Made by a program: the position numbers and the translations under genes. This document shows, one piece after another, positions 17,023 to 26,079 of a stretch of DNA of 64,000 nucleotides. Under the pieces are notes generated by a model that worked only from the letters and a program-made list of their open reading frames with translations, searched no databases and was not told where the DNA came from. Every line of letters begins with the position of its first letter. Position 1 is the first letter of the stretch. The stretch comes from Thiodiazotropha sp040506775 (lineage in GTDB: Bacteria; Pseudomonadota; Gammaproteobacteria; Chromatiales; Chromatiaceae), in contig JBEVWC010000002.1 of the NCBI GenBank assembly GCA_040506775.1, positions 715,034 to 779,033 of the forward strand. Reading direction: 5' to 3'.

Positions 17023-18236
17023 AGCTTCAAACCCTCCTGCGCCGCCACGGTATGCATGTCCTTGTCCCCCCGACCCGAGAGGTTTATCAGGATGATCTGA
17101 TCCGATTTCATGGTGGGCGCCAGTTTCGCGGCATAGGCCAGCGCGTGACTCGATTCGAGCGCAGGAATGATGCCTTCGACACGGGTCAGGGCGTGGAACG
17201 CCGCAAGCGCCTCGGTATCGGTCACTGCCACGTATTGGGCCCGCCCGCTGTCTTTGAGCCAGGCGTGTTCGGGGCCGACCCCGGGATAGTCCAGACCCGC
17301 TGAAATCGAATGGGTCTCGACGATCTGCCCGTCCTTGTCCTCCATCAGATAGGTACGGTTACCGTGCAGCACCCCGGGACGACCGGCGCACAACGGCGCG
17401 GCATGATGCCCGGTCTCGAGACCGTCACCCGCGGCCTCGACGCCGTAGATGGCGACATCACGATCATCGAGATAGGGATAGAAAAGGCCGATCGCATTCG
17501 AACCGCCGCCCACACAAGCCACCAGGGCATCCGGTTGCCGCCCGGCCTGTTCGAGCATCTGCTCACGCGCCTCGCGGCCGATCACCGATTGAAAATCCCG
17601 CACCATGGCCGGATAGGGATGGGGCCCGGCCACTGTACCGATGATATAGAAGGTGTTGTCCACATGAGTGACCCAGTCACGCATGGCCTCATTGAGCGCG
17701 TCTTTCAGGGTCTTCGAGCCGGACTCCACCGCCCGGACCTCGGCACCCAGGAGACGCATGCGGTAGACATTGGCTTCCTGGCGGGCCATGTCCACCGCGC
17801 CCATGTAAACCACGCACTCAAGACCCAGACGAGCGGCCACCGTGGCGGTTGCAACGCCATGCTGACCGGCCCCGGTTTCGGCAATGATCCGGGTTTTACC
17901 CATGTGACGCGCCAGCAGGGCCTGTCCCACGGTGTTGTTCACCTTGTGGGCACCGGTGTGATTCAGATCTTCCCGTTTCAGGTAGATCTGGGCACCCCCG
18001 AGTTCCTGACTCCAGCGCTTTGCATGATAGACCGGCGAAGGCCGGCCCACGTAGTGTTTCAGGTCTTCATCCAGTTCCCGGAGAAAGTCCTCGTCCTGCA
18101 TATACCGCTGATAGGCCTCGCGTAATTCTTCGAGGGGCTTCATCAGGGTTTCCGAGACGAAAAGCCCACCGTAGGGTCCGAAATGACCCCGCTCGTCAGG
18201 GTAACTTCCGATTATCTTCTCAGCTGTTGTCGCCAC
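17019..18236 (-). CDS. trpB: tryptophan synthase beta subunit
   Basis: A 405-residue PLP enzyme. The PLP lysine is K98 in HTGAHKVNN, followed by the phosphate-binding GGGSNA motif near residue 233 and the E-x-x-x-A-x region near 350. It joins indole and serine to give tryptophan. This is the classical TrpB1 type that pairs with TrpA. It overlaps the trpF reading frame by 17 bases, so trpF, trpB and trpA are one transcription-translation unit. No leader peptide or attenuator is visible upstream of trpF. Confidence 0.98.
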   Translation of the reverse strand: MATTAEKIIGSYPDERGHFGPYGGLFVSETLMKPLEELREAYQRYMQDEDFLRELDEDLKHYVGRPSPVYHAKRWSQELGGAQIYLKREDLNHTGAHKVNNTVGQALLARHMGKTRIIAETGAGQHGVATATVAARLGLECVVYMGAVDMARQEANVYRMRLLGAEVRAVESGSKTLKDALNEAMRDWVTHVDNTFYIIGTVAGPHPYPAMVRDFQSVIGREAREQMLEQAGRQPDALVACVGGGSNAIGLFYPYLDDRDVAIYGVEAAGDGLETGHHAAPLCAGRPGVLHGNRTYLMEDKDGQIVETHSISAGLDYPGVGPEHAWLKDSGRAQYVAVTDTEALAAFHALTRVEGIIPALESSHALAYAAKLAPTMKSDQIILINLSGRGDKDMHTVAAQEGLKL

Positions 18237-18846
18237 GCTTCACTCCTGCAATGAAGGCTTCTATTTTGTTGGGATCTTTTATGCCCTTGGCGGCTTCGAC
18301 GCCACCACTGACATCCACCGCATAGGGATGAATGGTGCGTACTGCCATCGTTACGTTGTCACTGTCCAGGCCACCGGCAAGAATGATTCTGCCACGTAAA
18401 TCCATGGGTATCAGGGACCAGTCGAAGACCTGACCGGTACCTCCCGGCACTCCGGCCTGGTAGGTATCGAGCAGCAAACCGGAGGCCCCCGCATACTGCT
18501 CTGCCTGGGCCTGCAGATCGGTGTCCGGTCGCATCCTGACGGCCTTGATCCAGGGGCGTCCGTAACCCTCGCAATCCTCGGCCGATTCATCGCCGTGAAA
18601 TTGAAGCAGGCCCAGCGGGACCTCCCCCAGGATGCGCTCGATGGCGGCGCGCGCCTCATTCACGAACAGACCCACCACTGTAACAAATGGTGGCAGGCTT
18701 TTCACAATCTCGGCGGCGTCCCGGGACGATACCGCTCTTGGGCTGGGCGGATAGAACACCAGACCGATGGCATCCGCGCCCAGTCGAACGGCAGCCAGGG
18801 CGTCTTCGCGCCGGGTGATGCCACAAATTTTGATTCGGGTTCTCAT
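18220..18846 (-). CDS. trpF: phosphoribosylanthranilate isomerase
   Basis: A 208-residue TIM-barrel isomerase. The catalytic Cys lies in the N-terminal KICGITRREDA motif (C8), and the phosphate-binding LAGGLDSDNV and DVSGGVE segments are near the C-terminus. It converts N-(5-phosphoribosyl)anthranilate to the deoxyribulose derivative in tryptophan synthesis. It begins 73 bases after truA. trpE, trpG, trpD and trpC are not in the window, which is usual for this locus type in gammaproteobacteria. Confidence 0.97.
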   Translation of the reverse strand: MRTRIKICGITRREDALAAVRLGADAIGLVFYPPSPRAVSSRDAAEIVKSLPPFVTVVGLFVNEARAAIERILGEVPLGLLQFHGDESAEDCEGYGRPWIKAVRMRPDTDLQAQAEQYAGASGLLLDTYQAGVPGGTGQVFDWSLIPMDLRGRIILAGGLDSDNVTMAVRTIHPYAVDVSGGVEAAKGIKDPNKIEAFIAGVKRGDNS

Positions 18847-18919
18847 CGAACCCAGAAAGATACCGCATGACGCCGCATGGCGCTATCCTCGGATAGCCAC
18901 AGTATTTTTGCTGAACCCA

Positions 18920-19723
18920 TCAGCCGGGAAACGCAGTCCCGGGTAGCGACGCAGGCGCCTCGCTCAAGGCCTCAAGGGCAAACTTTTCCGGGTACTCCAC
19001 CCGGGTCAGGTAGAGTCCCTGTGGTGGAGCCGTCACCCCACCCAGTGTGCGATCGCGAAACCCGAGCACCGTTTCGGCCCAGGACTCAGGCTGTTCGCAC
19101 TTGCCGATCGCCAGCAGGACACCGGCAATGTTGCGCACCATGTGATGCAGAAAGGCATTCGCATGGATATCGAGTCTGACCAGATCACCGTCCCGGGTCA
19201 CGCTTAATCGGTGGATTGTGCGCACCGGGTGCTTCGCCTGACACCCCAGCGCCCGGTAGGAGGAGAAGTCGTGGGTCCCCACCAGGCTCTGCCCGGCGCG
19301 ATGCATCGCCTGCTCATCCAGAGGATGGTGGATCCAGACCGCGCGATCCCGCCAGATCGCGGAGCGAAATGTGCGGTTCAGGATCTGATAGCGGTAATGA
19401 CGACCCACAGCACTGAAGCGGGCATGAAAATCATCCGGCATCTCCCTGGCCCAGGAGACACTCACATCGTCCGGCAGGTTGACATTGGAGCCCAGAACCC
19501 AGGATCGCGTGCTGCGTACCGAGTGGGTCTCGAAATGAACCACCTGTCCGGTGGCATGCACCCCGGTATCGGTTCGTCCCGCACAGTGCACGCTGACCGG
19601 ATGATCAGCCACCTTGGAGACGGCGGCTTCCAGCGTTTCCTGCACGCTGCGGACATCACCCTGAAACTGCCAGCCGTGAAATCCACTGCCATCGTACTCG
19701 ATCCCCAATGCCACTCTCATCAA
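18920..19723 (-). CDS. truA: tRNA pseudouridine(38-40) synthase
   Basis: A 267-residue TruA. The catalytic aspartate is D52 in the GRTDTGVHA motif, and the C-terminal VRNIAGVLLAIG motif is present. It makes pseudouridine at positions 38-40 in the anticodon arm of many tRNAs. The conserved fimV-truA-trpF order is kept. The start at 19723 gives MMRVALGIEYDGSGFHGWQ; initiation at the second Met is equally possible. Confidence 0.97.
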   Translation of the reverse strand: MMRVALGIEYDGSGFHGWQFQGDVRSVQETLEAAVSKVADHPVSVHCAGRTDTGVHATGQVVHFETHSVRSTRSWVLGSNVNLPDDVSVSWAREMPDDFHARFSAVGRHYRYQILNRTFRSAIWRDRAVWIHHPLDEQAMHRAGQSLVGTHDFSSYRALGCQAKHPVRTIHRLSVTRDGDLVRLDIHANAFLHHMVRNIAGVLLAIGKCEQPESWAETVLGFRDRTLGGVTAPPQGLYLTRVEYPEKFALEALSEAPASLPGTAFPG

Positions 19724-19842
19724 TTCACCCCGATGGACGCCGGAAGTGGACCGGCGCCGAGTAAACGTTGTAATTCACCTGAATCCGCCGAGAAACACCC
19801 AATGGGCGTCGCCGAACAGTATTTTGACAAAATCAGCAACAC

Positions 19843-19904
19843 AAAAAAGGGCGCAACACCGGTTGCGCCCTTAGTTCCGAAGAACTGACCGGTCCGGTCA
19901 GTTC
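19843..19904 (-). terminator. tandem hairpins after fimV, the second an intrinsic terminator
   Basis: Reading on the minus strand from the fimV stop, a 23-base near-perfect hairpin (19904-19882, arms GAACTGACCGG) is followed by a second one (19870-19849, arms GGGCGCAAC/GTTGCGCCC) and then six T (19848-19843). The second is a textbook rho-independent terminator. It should end fimV transcription and separate it from the truA-trp unit. Confidence 0.8.
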
Positions 19905-19914
19905 TCGATATGCA

Positions 19915-22689
19915 TCAGGAACCGAGAGTTTCCAACAGTTGTTTGGCTTCCTGCTGTTGGTCGTCCGTACCCTCACCCATGACCTCTTCAAGGATGCTCT
20001 TGGCACCTTCGTTGTCACCCATGTCGATGTAGGCACGGGCCAGATCCAGCTTGGTGGTGATCTCATCGGTGGAGTCGAGGTCGAGATTCTCACTGTGACT
20101 CTGCAACAGACTGAGGTCATCCGCATCGGCGGTCTCATCGTTGTCCAGGTCAGTGGAGAGACTTTCCAGCTCTTTCTCGATACTTTCCAGATCCAGATTG
20201 TCCAGGGTCTCGGAATCCTCGAACTCAATCGCGTCTTCCACGCCGCTCTGGGCGCTGTCCATGGCGTCTTCGATTTCTGACAGATCGAACGGCAGCGGTT
20301 CCTCTTCAGGCTGAGATGTCTGTGCGCTGGACGCGGGGACGGAATCCATATCCAGGTCACTCAGATCGATGTCCAGCGCATCGGAATCATCGCTGACCTG
20401 AGTCTCGTCCACACCTTCCATCTTGTTGAGGAATTCGGAATCCAGGGTCAGGTCTGTTTCAAGATTCTCCGAGTCCATGGCGTCCAGATTATCCAACTCG
20501 CTGAGATCCATGGAATCGAAATCAGCCTCGAAGTCGTCAGGTTCTTCCACAGGAGCCTCTGACACTGGGGCGGGAGCAGGTGCCGGTGTCTGGGTGATGT
20601 CCGGTACATCCAGGTCAAGACCCAGGTCTGCGATCTCATCCAGACCTTCGGCTGCCGCCATGCCTGCGGCGCCCGCGAACAGAGCGTGGGAAGGTTTCAG
20701 CTCCTTGCCCATTGCGGCAATCTTGGACCAGGCATCCGGATTCCGGTCTTCCAGACCTGCGTCCGCCACCTCTTGGGCCAGATCGGCAAAGGCATCAGGT
20801 TTCTTTGCGGAATAGTAAATCTCGAGCAGCTTCTGCTTCAGTTCAACCCGATCGGGGAACTTCTCGATGGCCTGTTTGATCAGCTCCTCAGCCTGCTGGT
20901 AACGGCCGTAAGCGATGTACACATCCGCTTCGGACAGAGGATCAACCTCACCGGTTTCGTCCTGCAGGGCGTCAATGTCGCTGGGTGAGAAGTCACTCAT
21001 GAATGAGGTCTCATCCGTGGGCGAGGTCAGCGAGCTGTTGTCATCCGAGCCACGGGAGACGATGTCACTGTCCGGAGAGACCAGGATGCTTTCAGCGAAT
21101 TCCGCTTCCGCCTCTTTGCGACGGCGCATGATCATGGTCAGCAAGCCGATCAGCACAACGGCGACGCCGCCGACGATCGCCACCAGGGTGGAGTTCTCTT
21201 TCAGACTGTCGAAATAGCCCACTTTCTTGACCGGAGCCTGGGCAATCGGCGGTGTCTCAACCTTCGGTGGCTGCACCGGCGGTGGTTCCACGGCGGGCGG
21301 AGGTTCGACCGCCGGAGGCTCGGCGGCTTCAACCGGCGGCTGAGCTTCAGCGACGGTCGGTGCGGGTTCAGCCGCTTCAGGCGCTGTTTCTGCGGGCTGG
21401 GTTTCAGCCATTTCCGTCTCTGTCGGAGCCGGCTCTACAGCCGCTTCGGTATCACCTGGTGCCGGTTCAGTCGTTTCCGTCACGCTCACCGCGACTTCTT
21501 CGCTGACGGGCGCCTCAACAGCGGGAGCCTGAACCTCGGGCTCGGCCGGTTGCTGCATCTCGTCCATCTTTTCCGCTGCCACGGATTGTGCAGCCTGAAC
21601 CTCGGCGAGCTGATCATTCTTCAGGGTCAGCAGCCGTTGAATGTCCTGGATCTGCTTTTCGAGTTCCTGAACCCGGGTGCGCAGAGCGTCATTCTCCTGC
21701 AGCGCCCCTTCATTGGACTCACGCACCAGCATGATTTCATCCTGCAGACGCTGGAGTTCCTGGGAATCCGAGGCGACACCCTCACGTGTGGCCTGCTCAC
21801 CGCTATCAGGCTTGGGGGATACCAGCTTGAGTCGGTCCTGGGGGGTTTGCGCGGCGGCCTGCTTTGACGGTTTGGATTCGGCTGCAGGAGCCGCTGCCAC
21901 GGTAGTTCCCGCGCGCCAGGCACGGGTCTGAGCAAGGAATTCCTCGCGGGCTTCACGCTTGGAACGGGAAGTCACATCGGCCTCTTCCGGAAGACGAAGC
22001 ACCGAGCCGACTTTGAGGTTGTTCACATTGTCATTGATGAACGCAGAGGGATTGTAGTCCTGAAGCGCCATCATGACCTGTTCGATGGATTCACCGCCTT
22101 GCTGCATCTGCTTGGCGATGGACCAGAGATTGTCATTGGGTTGTACCGGTCCGTATTCCCGATCACCGGCGGCACCGGCCGCCATCACCGGAGAGGCTTC
22201 ACGTGCAGGTGCTGTGCGCCGCGCGGGCATCACCCGGGATGTGGGTTCCCGGCTGACCGTGGGTGTGGAGACCGCTGCAGGCTTGCGTTGCAGGGTCACC
22301 GGCGGATCGAGCAACACTGTGAATTCCCGTACCAACCGGCCTTTGGGCCAGTTGACCTCGACCAGGAAATTCAGGAAGGGTTCGCGAATCGGGTCCTTGC
22401 TGGAGATGGTGATAACCGGTTTACCCGCCGCCGTCATCTGGGTGGAGAAGTTCAATCCCGTGAGGTGGAATGGCCGCTGCATCCCCGCCTTTTCGAAAGC
22501 CTCCTGGGAAGCCAGTGAAACACGGACATCCTGCAGTTCCTCGCGGGTGACTGAAAGCAGATCGATATCGGCCTTGAAGGTCTGGTTAAGTGCCGATTGA
22601 GGGTGGATTTCACCGAGTCCGAGAGCGAGAGCGCCCATGGGTGAGAGGGCTGTTGCAACAGCCACTGCCAGAGACAGCTTACGAATCAT
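19915..22689 (-). CDS. fimV: FimV/HubP-family polar hub protein
   Basis: A 924-residue protein. A signal peptide (about 1-22) precedes the N-terminal FimV domain (GEIHPQSALNQTFKADIDLLSV), a LysM-like peptidoglycan-binding motif near 180-235, a coiled coil (about 310-365), a long Pro/Glu/Ala-rich linker (about 375-490), one membrane span near 503-522 and a very acidic cytoplasmic part with a TPR-like repeat (about 590-650). The last 45 residues match the conserved FimV C-terminal domain (LDLARAYIDMGDNEGAKSILEEV). FimV/HubP organises type IV pili, chemoreceptors and chromosome origin at the pole. The acidic region uses repeated D/S-rich runs. Monocistronic by its terminator. Confidence 0.95.
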   Translation of the reverse strand: MIRKLSLAVAVATALSPMGALALGLGEIHPQSALNQTFKADIDLLSVTREELQDVRVSLASQEAFEKAGMQRPFHLTGLNFSTQMTAAGKPVITISSKDPIREPFLNFLVEVNWPKGRLVREFTVLLDPPVTLQRKPAAVSTPTVSREPTSRVMPARRTAPAREASPVMAAGAAGDREYGPVQPNDNLWSIAKQMQQGGESIEQVMMALQDYNPSAFINDNVNNLKVGSVLRLPEEADVTSRSKREAREEFLAQTRAWRAGTTVAAAPAAESKPSKQAAAQTPQDRLKLVSPKPDSGEQATREGVASDSQELQRLQDEIMLVRESNEGALQENDALRTRVQELEKQIQDIQRLLTLKNDQLAEVQAAQSVAAEKMDEMQQPAEPEVQAPAVEAPVSEEVAVSVTETTEPAPGDTEAAVEPAPTETEMAETQPAETAPEAAEPAPTVAEAQPPVEAAEPPAVEPPPAVEPPPVQPPKVETPPIAQAPVKKVGYFDSLKENSTLVAIVGGVAVVLIGLLTMIMRRRKEAEAEFAESILVSPDSDIVSRGSDDNSSLTSPTDETSFMSDFSPSDIDALQDETGEVDPLSEADVYIAYGRYQQAEELIKQAIEKFPDRVELKQKLLEIYYSAKKPDAFADLAQEVADAGLEDRNPDAWSKIAAMGKELKPSHALFAGAAGMAAAEGLDEIADLGLDLDVPDITQTPAPAPAPVSEAPVEEPDDFEADFDSMDLSELDNLDAMDSENLETDLTLDSEFLNKMEGVDETQVSDDSDALDIDLSDLDMDSVPASSAQTSQPEEEPLPFDLSEIEDAMDSAQSGVEDAIEFEDSETLDNLDLESIEKELESLSTDLDNDETADADDLSLLQSHSENLDLDSTDEITTKLDLARAYIDMGDNEGAKSILEEVMGEGTDDQQQEAKQLLETLGS

Positions 22690-22808
22690 GCTTCACTCCT
22701 TGCCAGAAAACAGTACCCACCTGCCAAGACCGGTCTTGGCGAGGTCGGTTTAGAGGCCAGCCGGACAGCCCCGATTGGTTTGAGAATAAACTTAACAATT
22801 GATCGCTA

Positions 22809-22838
22809 ACTATAGCTGATGAATGATCTTTTTACCAA
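22809..22838 (-). promoter_or_regulatory. candidate fimV promoter
   Basis: On the minus strand TTGGTA (22838-22833) is followed after 18 bases by TATAGT (22814-22809), about 120 bases before the fimV start. It is the only reasonable sigma70-like pair I see in the 339-base gap 22690-23028, which otherwise shows no gene. The match is partial (four of six at -35). Confidence 0.33.
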
Positions 22839-23028
22839 AAGTTAGTGGACCATCACATCAATTATTACACACCTGTTCAGGTTCTCGACCAGAACATTAA
22901 AAAGTGAGAAACCGATCGAATTTCAATTACTGACAAACATGTGGTTCCCTGAGTAGCAGCTCCTGTCGAAATTGCTCCCGGTGGATCCCCCATTATCCCA
23001 GTTGCCGGCTCGCCCTGCGTGGTTGAAA

Positions 23029-24144
23029 TCAACCTTCCAAAAGGATTCTCAGCATCCGTCGCAAGGGCTCTGCAGCCCCCCATAACAACTGGTCGCCTAC
23101 AGTAAAGGCGTTGAGATACTCGCCGCCCAGATTCATCTTACGCAAACGCCCGACCGGAACCGTCAATCCCCCCGTGACCCGAGCCGGGCTCAATTCCCGT
23201 ACCGTCGTCTCACGATCATTGGGAATCACCTTGACCCAGTCGTTGGCGCTCGCCAGTATCGATTCAACCTCGTCTATCGGCACATCCTTACGTAACTTTA
23301 TGGTTAATGCCTGACTGTGGCAGCGCATTGCTCCGATTCGCACGCAGGTACCATCGATGGGCACGGGATTGTCGCTGCGGCCGAGGATCTTGTTGGTCTC
23401 GACAAATCCCTTCCACTCCTCCTTGCTCTGACCGTTCTCCAGGGGCACATCGATCCACGGAATCAGGCTGCCCGCCAGTGCCGCACCAAACTGCTGGGTC
23501 GGAAAGGCCTCATCACGCATGGTCTCGGCCACCTTGCGATCGATATCCAGGATGGCCGAGGCGGGATCCGCGAGTTCGTCACGAACCGCCTGTTCCAGGG
23601 CGCCCATCTGGCTGATCAGCTCACGCATGTTGCGGGCACCGGCGCCGGAAGCGGCCTGGTAAGTCATGGAGGTGGCCCACTCCACCAGGTCCCGGGTAAA
23701 CAGACCGCCCAGTGCCATCAGCATCAGACTGACCGTGCAATTCCCGCCAATAAAGTCCCGCTTACCCTCCGAGATGCCTTGACGGATGACCGAATCGTTG
23801 ACCGGGTCAAGCACGATTATGGCGTGATCCTTCATGCGCAACGCGGAGGCCGCGTCGATCCAGTAGCCTTTCCAACCCGAGGCGCGCAGGGGTTCAAAGA
23901 CCTGCTTGGTGTAATCGCCGCCCTGACAGGTCACGATGACATCCATCGCTTTCAGGGCCTCGATGTCGGTGGCGTCCTTCAAAGCAGGAATCGGCTTGCC
24001 GATGTCGGGACCGGCCTGTCCGACCTGGGATGTGGTGAAGAACACCGGTTCTTCGATGTGATCGAAGTCCCCTTCATCCATCATTCGTCCCATCAGCACG
24101 GAACCGACCATTCCGCGCCAACCCACAAATCCGACTCGTTTCAT
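23029..24144 (-). CDS. asd: aspartate-semialdehyde dehydrogenase
   Basis: A 371-residue enzyme of the gammaproteobacterial type (MKRVGFVGWRGMVGSVLMGRM with the GxxGxxG NADP motif). The catalytic cysteine is C136 in FIGGNCTVSLMLM and the substrate-binding RIGAMRCHSQALTIKL segment is near 265-280. It reduces aspartyl phosphate to aspartate semialdehyde, the branch point to lysine, diaminopimelate, methionine and threonine. It follows leuB after a 140-base gap occupied by a repeat element, and may have its own promoter there. Confidence 0.98.
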   Translation of the reverse strand: MKRVGFVGWRGMVGSVLMGRMMDEGDFDHIEEPVFFTTSQVGQAGPDIGKPIPALKDATDIEALKAMDVIVTCQGGDYTKQVFEPLRASGWKGYWIDAASALRMKDHAIIVLDPVNDSVIRQGISEGKRDFIGGNCTVSLMLMALGGLFTRDLVEWATSMTYQAASGAGARNMRELISQMGALEQAVRDELADPASAILDIDRKVAETMRDEAFPTQQFGAALAGSLIPWIDVPLENGQSKEEWKGFVETNKILGRSDNPVPIDGTCVRIGAMRCHSQALTIKLRKDVPIDEVESILASANDWVKVIPNDRETTVRELSPARVTGGLTVPVGRLRKMNLGGEYLNAFTVGDQLLWGAAEPLRRMLRILLEG

Positions 24145-24167
24145 TCTCTAACCCTTTACGTTAATTA

Positions 24168-24291
24168 TGAATTTTGAATGTTGAATTTTGAATTTAGGTG
24201 CTTGCTTCGCAAGCGCCCCATTTGTAAATCGGCCGCTCGCAAAGCGAGCCTCATCAATTCAAAATTCAAAATTAAGCATTCAAAATTAAGC
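24168..24291. repeat. MITE-like A/T-rich inverted repeat between leuB and asd
   Basis: Imperfect inverted arms of about 27 bases built from TTGAATTTTGAA units (24168-24195 and 24255-24291) enclose two short perfect hairpins, GCTTGC-TTC-GCAAGC (24200-24214) and GCTCGC-AAA-GCGAGC (24235-24249). The right arm runs through the leuB stop codon. No transposase is encoded. It looks like a non-autonomous or palindromic extragenic element. Confidence 0.6.
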
Positions 24292-25368
24292 TAACCCCAG
24301 CGCTGCAACCACCGCATCACCCATCGCCTCGCAGGTAACCTCGGTCATCCCCTCGGAGAGAATGTCCGGTGTACGCAGTCCATCGTTCAGTACCTGCTCG
24401 ACCGCTTTCTCGATGCGGCTCGCCATCTCCGGCTCATCCAGGCTGTAGCGCAGCATCATCGCCACGGACAGGATCGTCGCCAGCGGATTGGCGATGCCCT
24501 TGCCCGCGATGTCCGGTGCGGAGCCGTGGATCGGCTCGTACATACCCTTGCCCTGCTCGTCCAGGGAGGCGGATGGAAGCATGCCGATGGATCCGGTCAG
24601 CATCGCGGCGCAATCAGACAGGATATCCCCAAACATATTGGTCGTCACTATCACGTCGAACTGCTTCGGCCACTTCACCAGCTGCATCGCGGCGTTATCC
24701 ACATACATGTGACTCAGTTCAACTTCCGGGTGCGCCTGGCCGACCCGGGACACCACCTCACGCCACAGCTCTGTGCACTCCAGGACATTGGCCTTGTCCA
24801 CGGAACAGACCCGGCTTCCACGTTTCCTGGCGATATCGAAGGCCACCCGGGCAATCCGGTCGATCTCCGATTCGGCATAGACCAGGGTGTTGAAGCCCTG
24901 GCGTTCCCCGTTGTCCAGGGTGCGGATACCCCGGGGTTGCCCGAAGTAGATACCCCCGGTCAGTTCCCGCACGATCATGATGTCCAGTCCGGATACGATC
25001 TCCGGTCTCAGGCTGGAGGCCTGGGCGAGTTGCGGATAGAGCAGCGCGGGACGCAGGTTGGCGAACAGATTCAACTCGGAACGCAGACCCAGCAGGCCCT
25101 TTTCCGGGCGGATCGAGATATCCAGGGACTCCCATTTGGGTCCGCCCACGGCACCGAGAAGTACGGCATCCGCCTCTTTGGCCAGATCCAGGGTCGCGTC
25201 CGGCAGGGGACCACCGGTGGCGTCGATGGCGGCGCCGCCCACCAGGGCCTCGTCCATATCCACGTCCAGACCAAAGTCGTCACGCAGGGTCGCCAGCACC
25301 TTGACCGCCTCGGTCACGATCTCCGGGCCGATGCCGTCACCAGGCAGGATCAGAATTTGTTTACTCAT
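24286..25368 (-). CDS. leuB: 3-isopropylmalate dehydrogenase
   Basis: A 360-residue NAD-dependent enzyme. MSKQILILPGDGIGPEIVTEAVKVL opens the family fold; the substrate-binding region with R and Y residues (ELTGGIYFGQPRG) and the metal-binding D-cluster (NMFGDILSD) are intact, as is the NAD-binding GSAPDIAGKGIANP motif. It oxidises and decarboxylates 3-isopropylmalate in leucine synthesis. It starts 11 bases after leuD. The last codons lie inside the inverted repeat, so the C-terminal ALGLA may have been reshaped by the insertion. Confidence 0.98.
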   Translation of the reverse strand: MSKQILILPGDGIGPEIVTEAVKVLATLRDDFGLDVDMDEALVGGAAIDATGGPLPDATLDLAKEADAVLLGAVGGPKWESLDISIRPEKGLLGLRSELNLFANLRPALLYPQLAQASSLRPEIVSGLDIMIVRELTGGIYFGQPRGIRTLDNGERQGFNTLVYAESEIDRIARVAFDIARKRGSRVCSVDKANVLECTELWREVVSRVGQAHPEVELSHMYVDNAAMQLVKWPKQFDVIVTTNMFGDILSDCAAMLTGSIGMLPSASLDEQGKGMYEPIHGSAPDIAGKGIANPLATILSVAMMLRYSLDEPEMASRIEKAVEQVLNDGLRTPDILSEGMTEVTCEAMGDAVVAALGLA

Positions 25369-25379
25369 GGTTTCACTCC

Positions 25380-26018
25380 TCAGGAAAACAGCCAGGGCGC
25401 CTGTTCACGACGCCGTGCTTCATAGGCCTTGATTTCGTCCACATGCTGGAGGGTCAGGCCGATATCATCCAATCCGTTGATCAGACAGTGTTTACGAAAC
25501 GGGTCGACCTCGAAGTTCCAGGTTTGCCCAGCGGGAACGGAGAGACTCTGCGCCTGCAGATCAACCGTCAGGGCCAGGGCTTCCTCACCCCCCGAGAGAT
25601 GAAACAACTCATCGACTATTTTTTCTTCTAATACAATAGGTAAAAGTCCATTTTTAAAGCTATTATTAAAGAATATATCCGCATAGCTCGGGGCAATGAT
25701 GACCCGGAAACCGTAATCCTCCAGGGCCCAGGGCGCATGTTCACGGGAGGAACCGCAGCCGAAGTTTTCCCGGGCCAGCAGGATGCTCGCACCGGCGTAG
25801 CGGGGATCGTTGAGCACGAAATCCGGATTCAGCGGCCGCTGGCTGTTGTCCATGCCCGGTTCGCCGTGGTCCAGATAGCGCCATTCATCGAACAGGTTGG
25901 GCCCAAAGCCGGAGCGCTTGATCGATTTCAAGAACTGTTTGGGGATGATGGCATCGGTGTCCACATTGGAGCGATCCAGGGGACAGACCTTGCCGGTAAA
26001 GGTTTCGAATTTATCCAT
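25380..26018 (-). CDS. leuD: 3-isopropylmalate dehydratase small subunit
   Basis: A 212-residue subunit with the normal family length. The swivelling-domain motifs NVDTDAIIPKQFLK and GCGSSREHAPWAL are both present. With LeuC it isomerises 2- to 3-isopropylmalate. A striking feature is a stretch at about 25611-25686, coding for DIFFNNSFKNGLLPIVLEEK, that is very A/T-rich (codons ATA, TTA, AAT, GTA) inside an otherwise GC-rich gene. The encoded residues are conserved family sequence, so the frame is intact and functional. It lies 61 bases after leuC. Confidence 0.98.
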   Translation of the reverse strand: MDKFETFTGKVCPLDRSNVDTDAIIPKQFLKSIKRSGFGPNLFDEWRYLDHGEPGMDNSQRPLNPDFVLNDPRYAGASILLARENFGCGSSREHAPWALEDYGFRVIIAPSYADIFFNNSFKNGLLPIVLEEKIVDELFHLSGGEEALALTVDLQAQSLSVPAGQTWNFEVDPFRKHCLINGLDDIGLTLQHVDEIKAYEARRREQAPWLFS

Positions 26019-26079
26019 GAGGCTTTCCTTTGTTTAGGTTTTAGCCGATATATCTGTATGTTACAGACACTTTGAAAAG

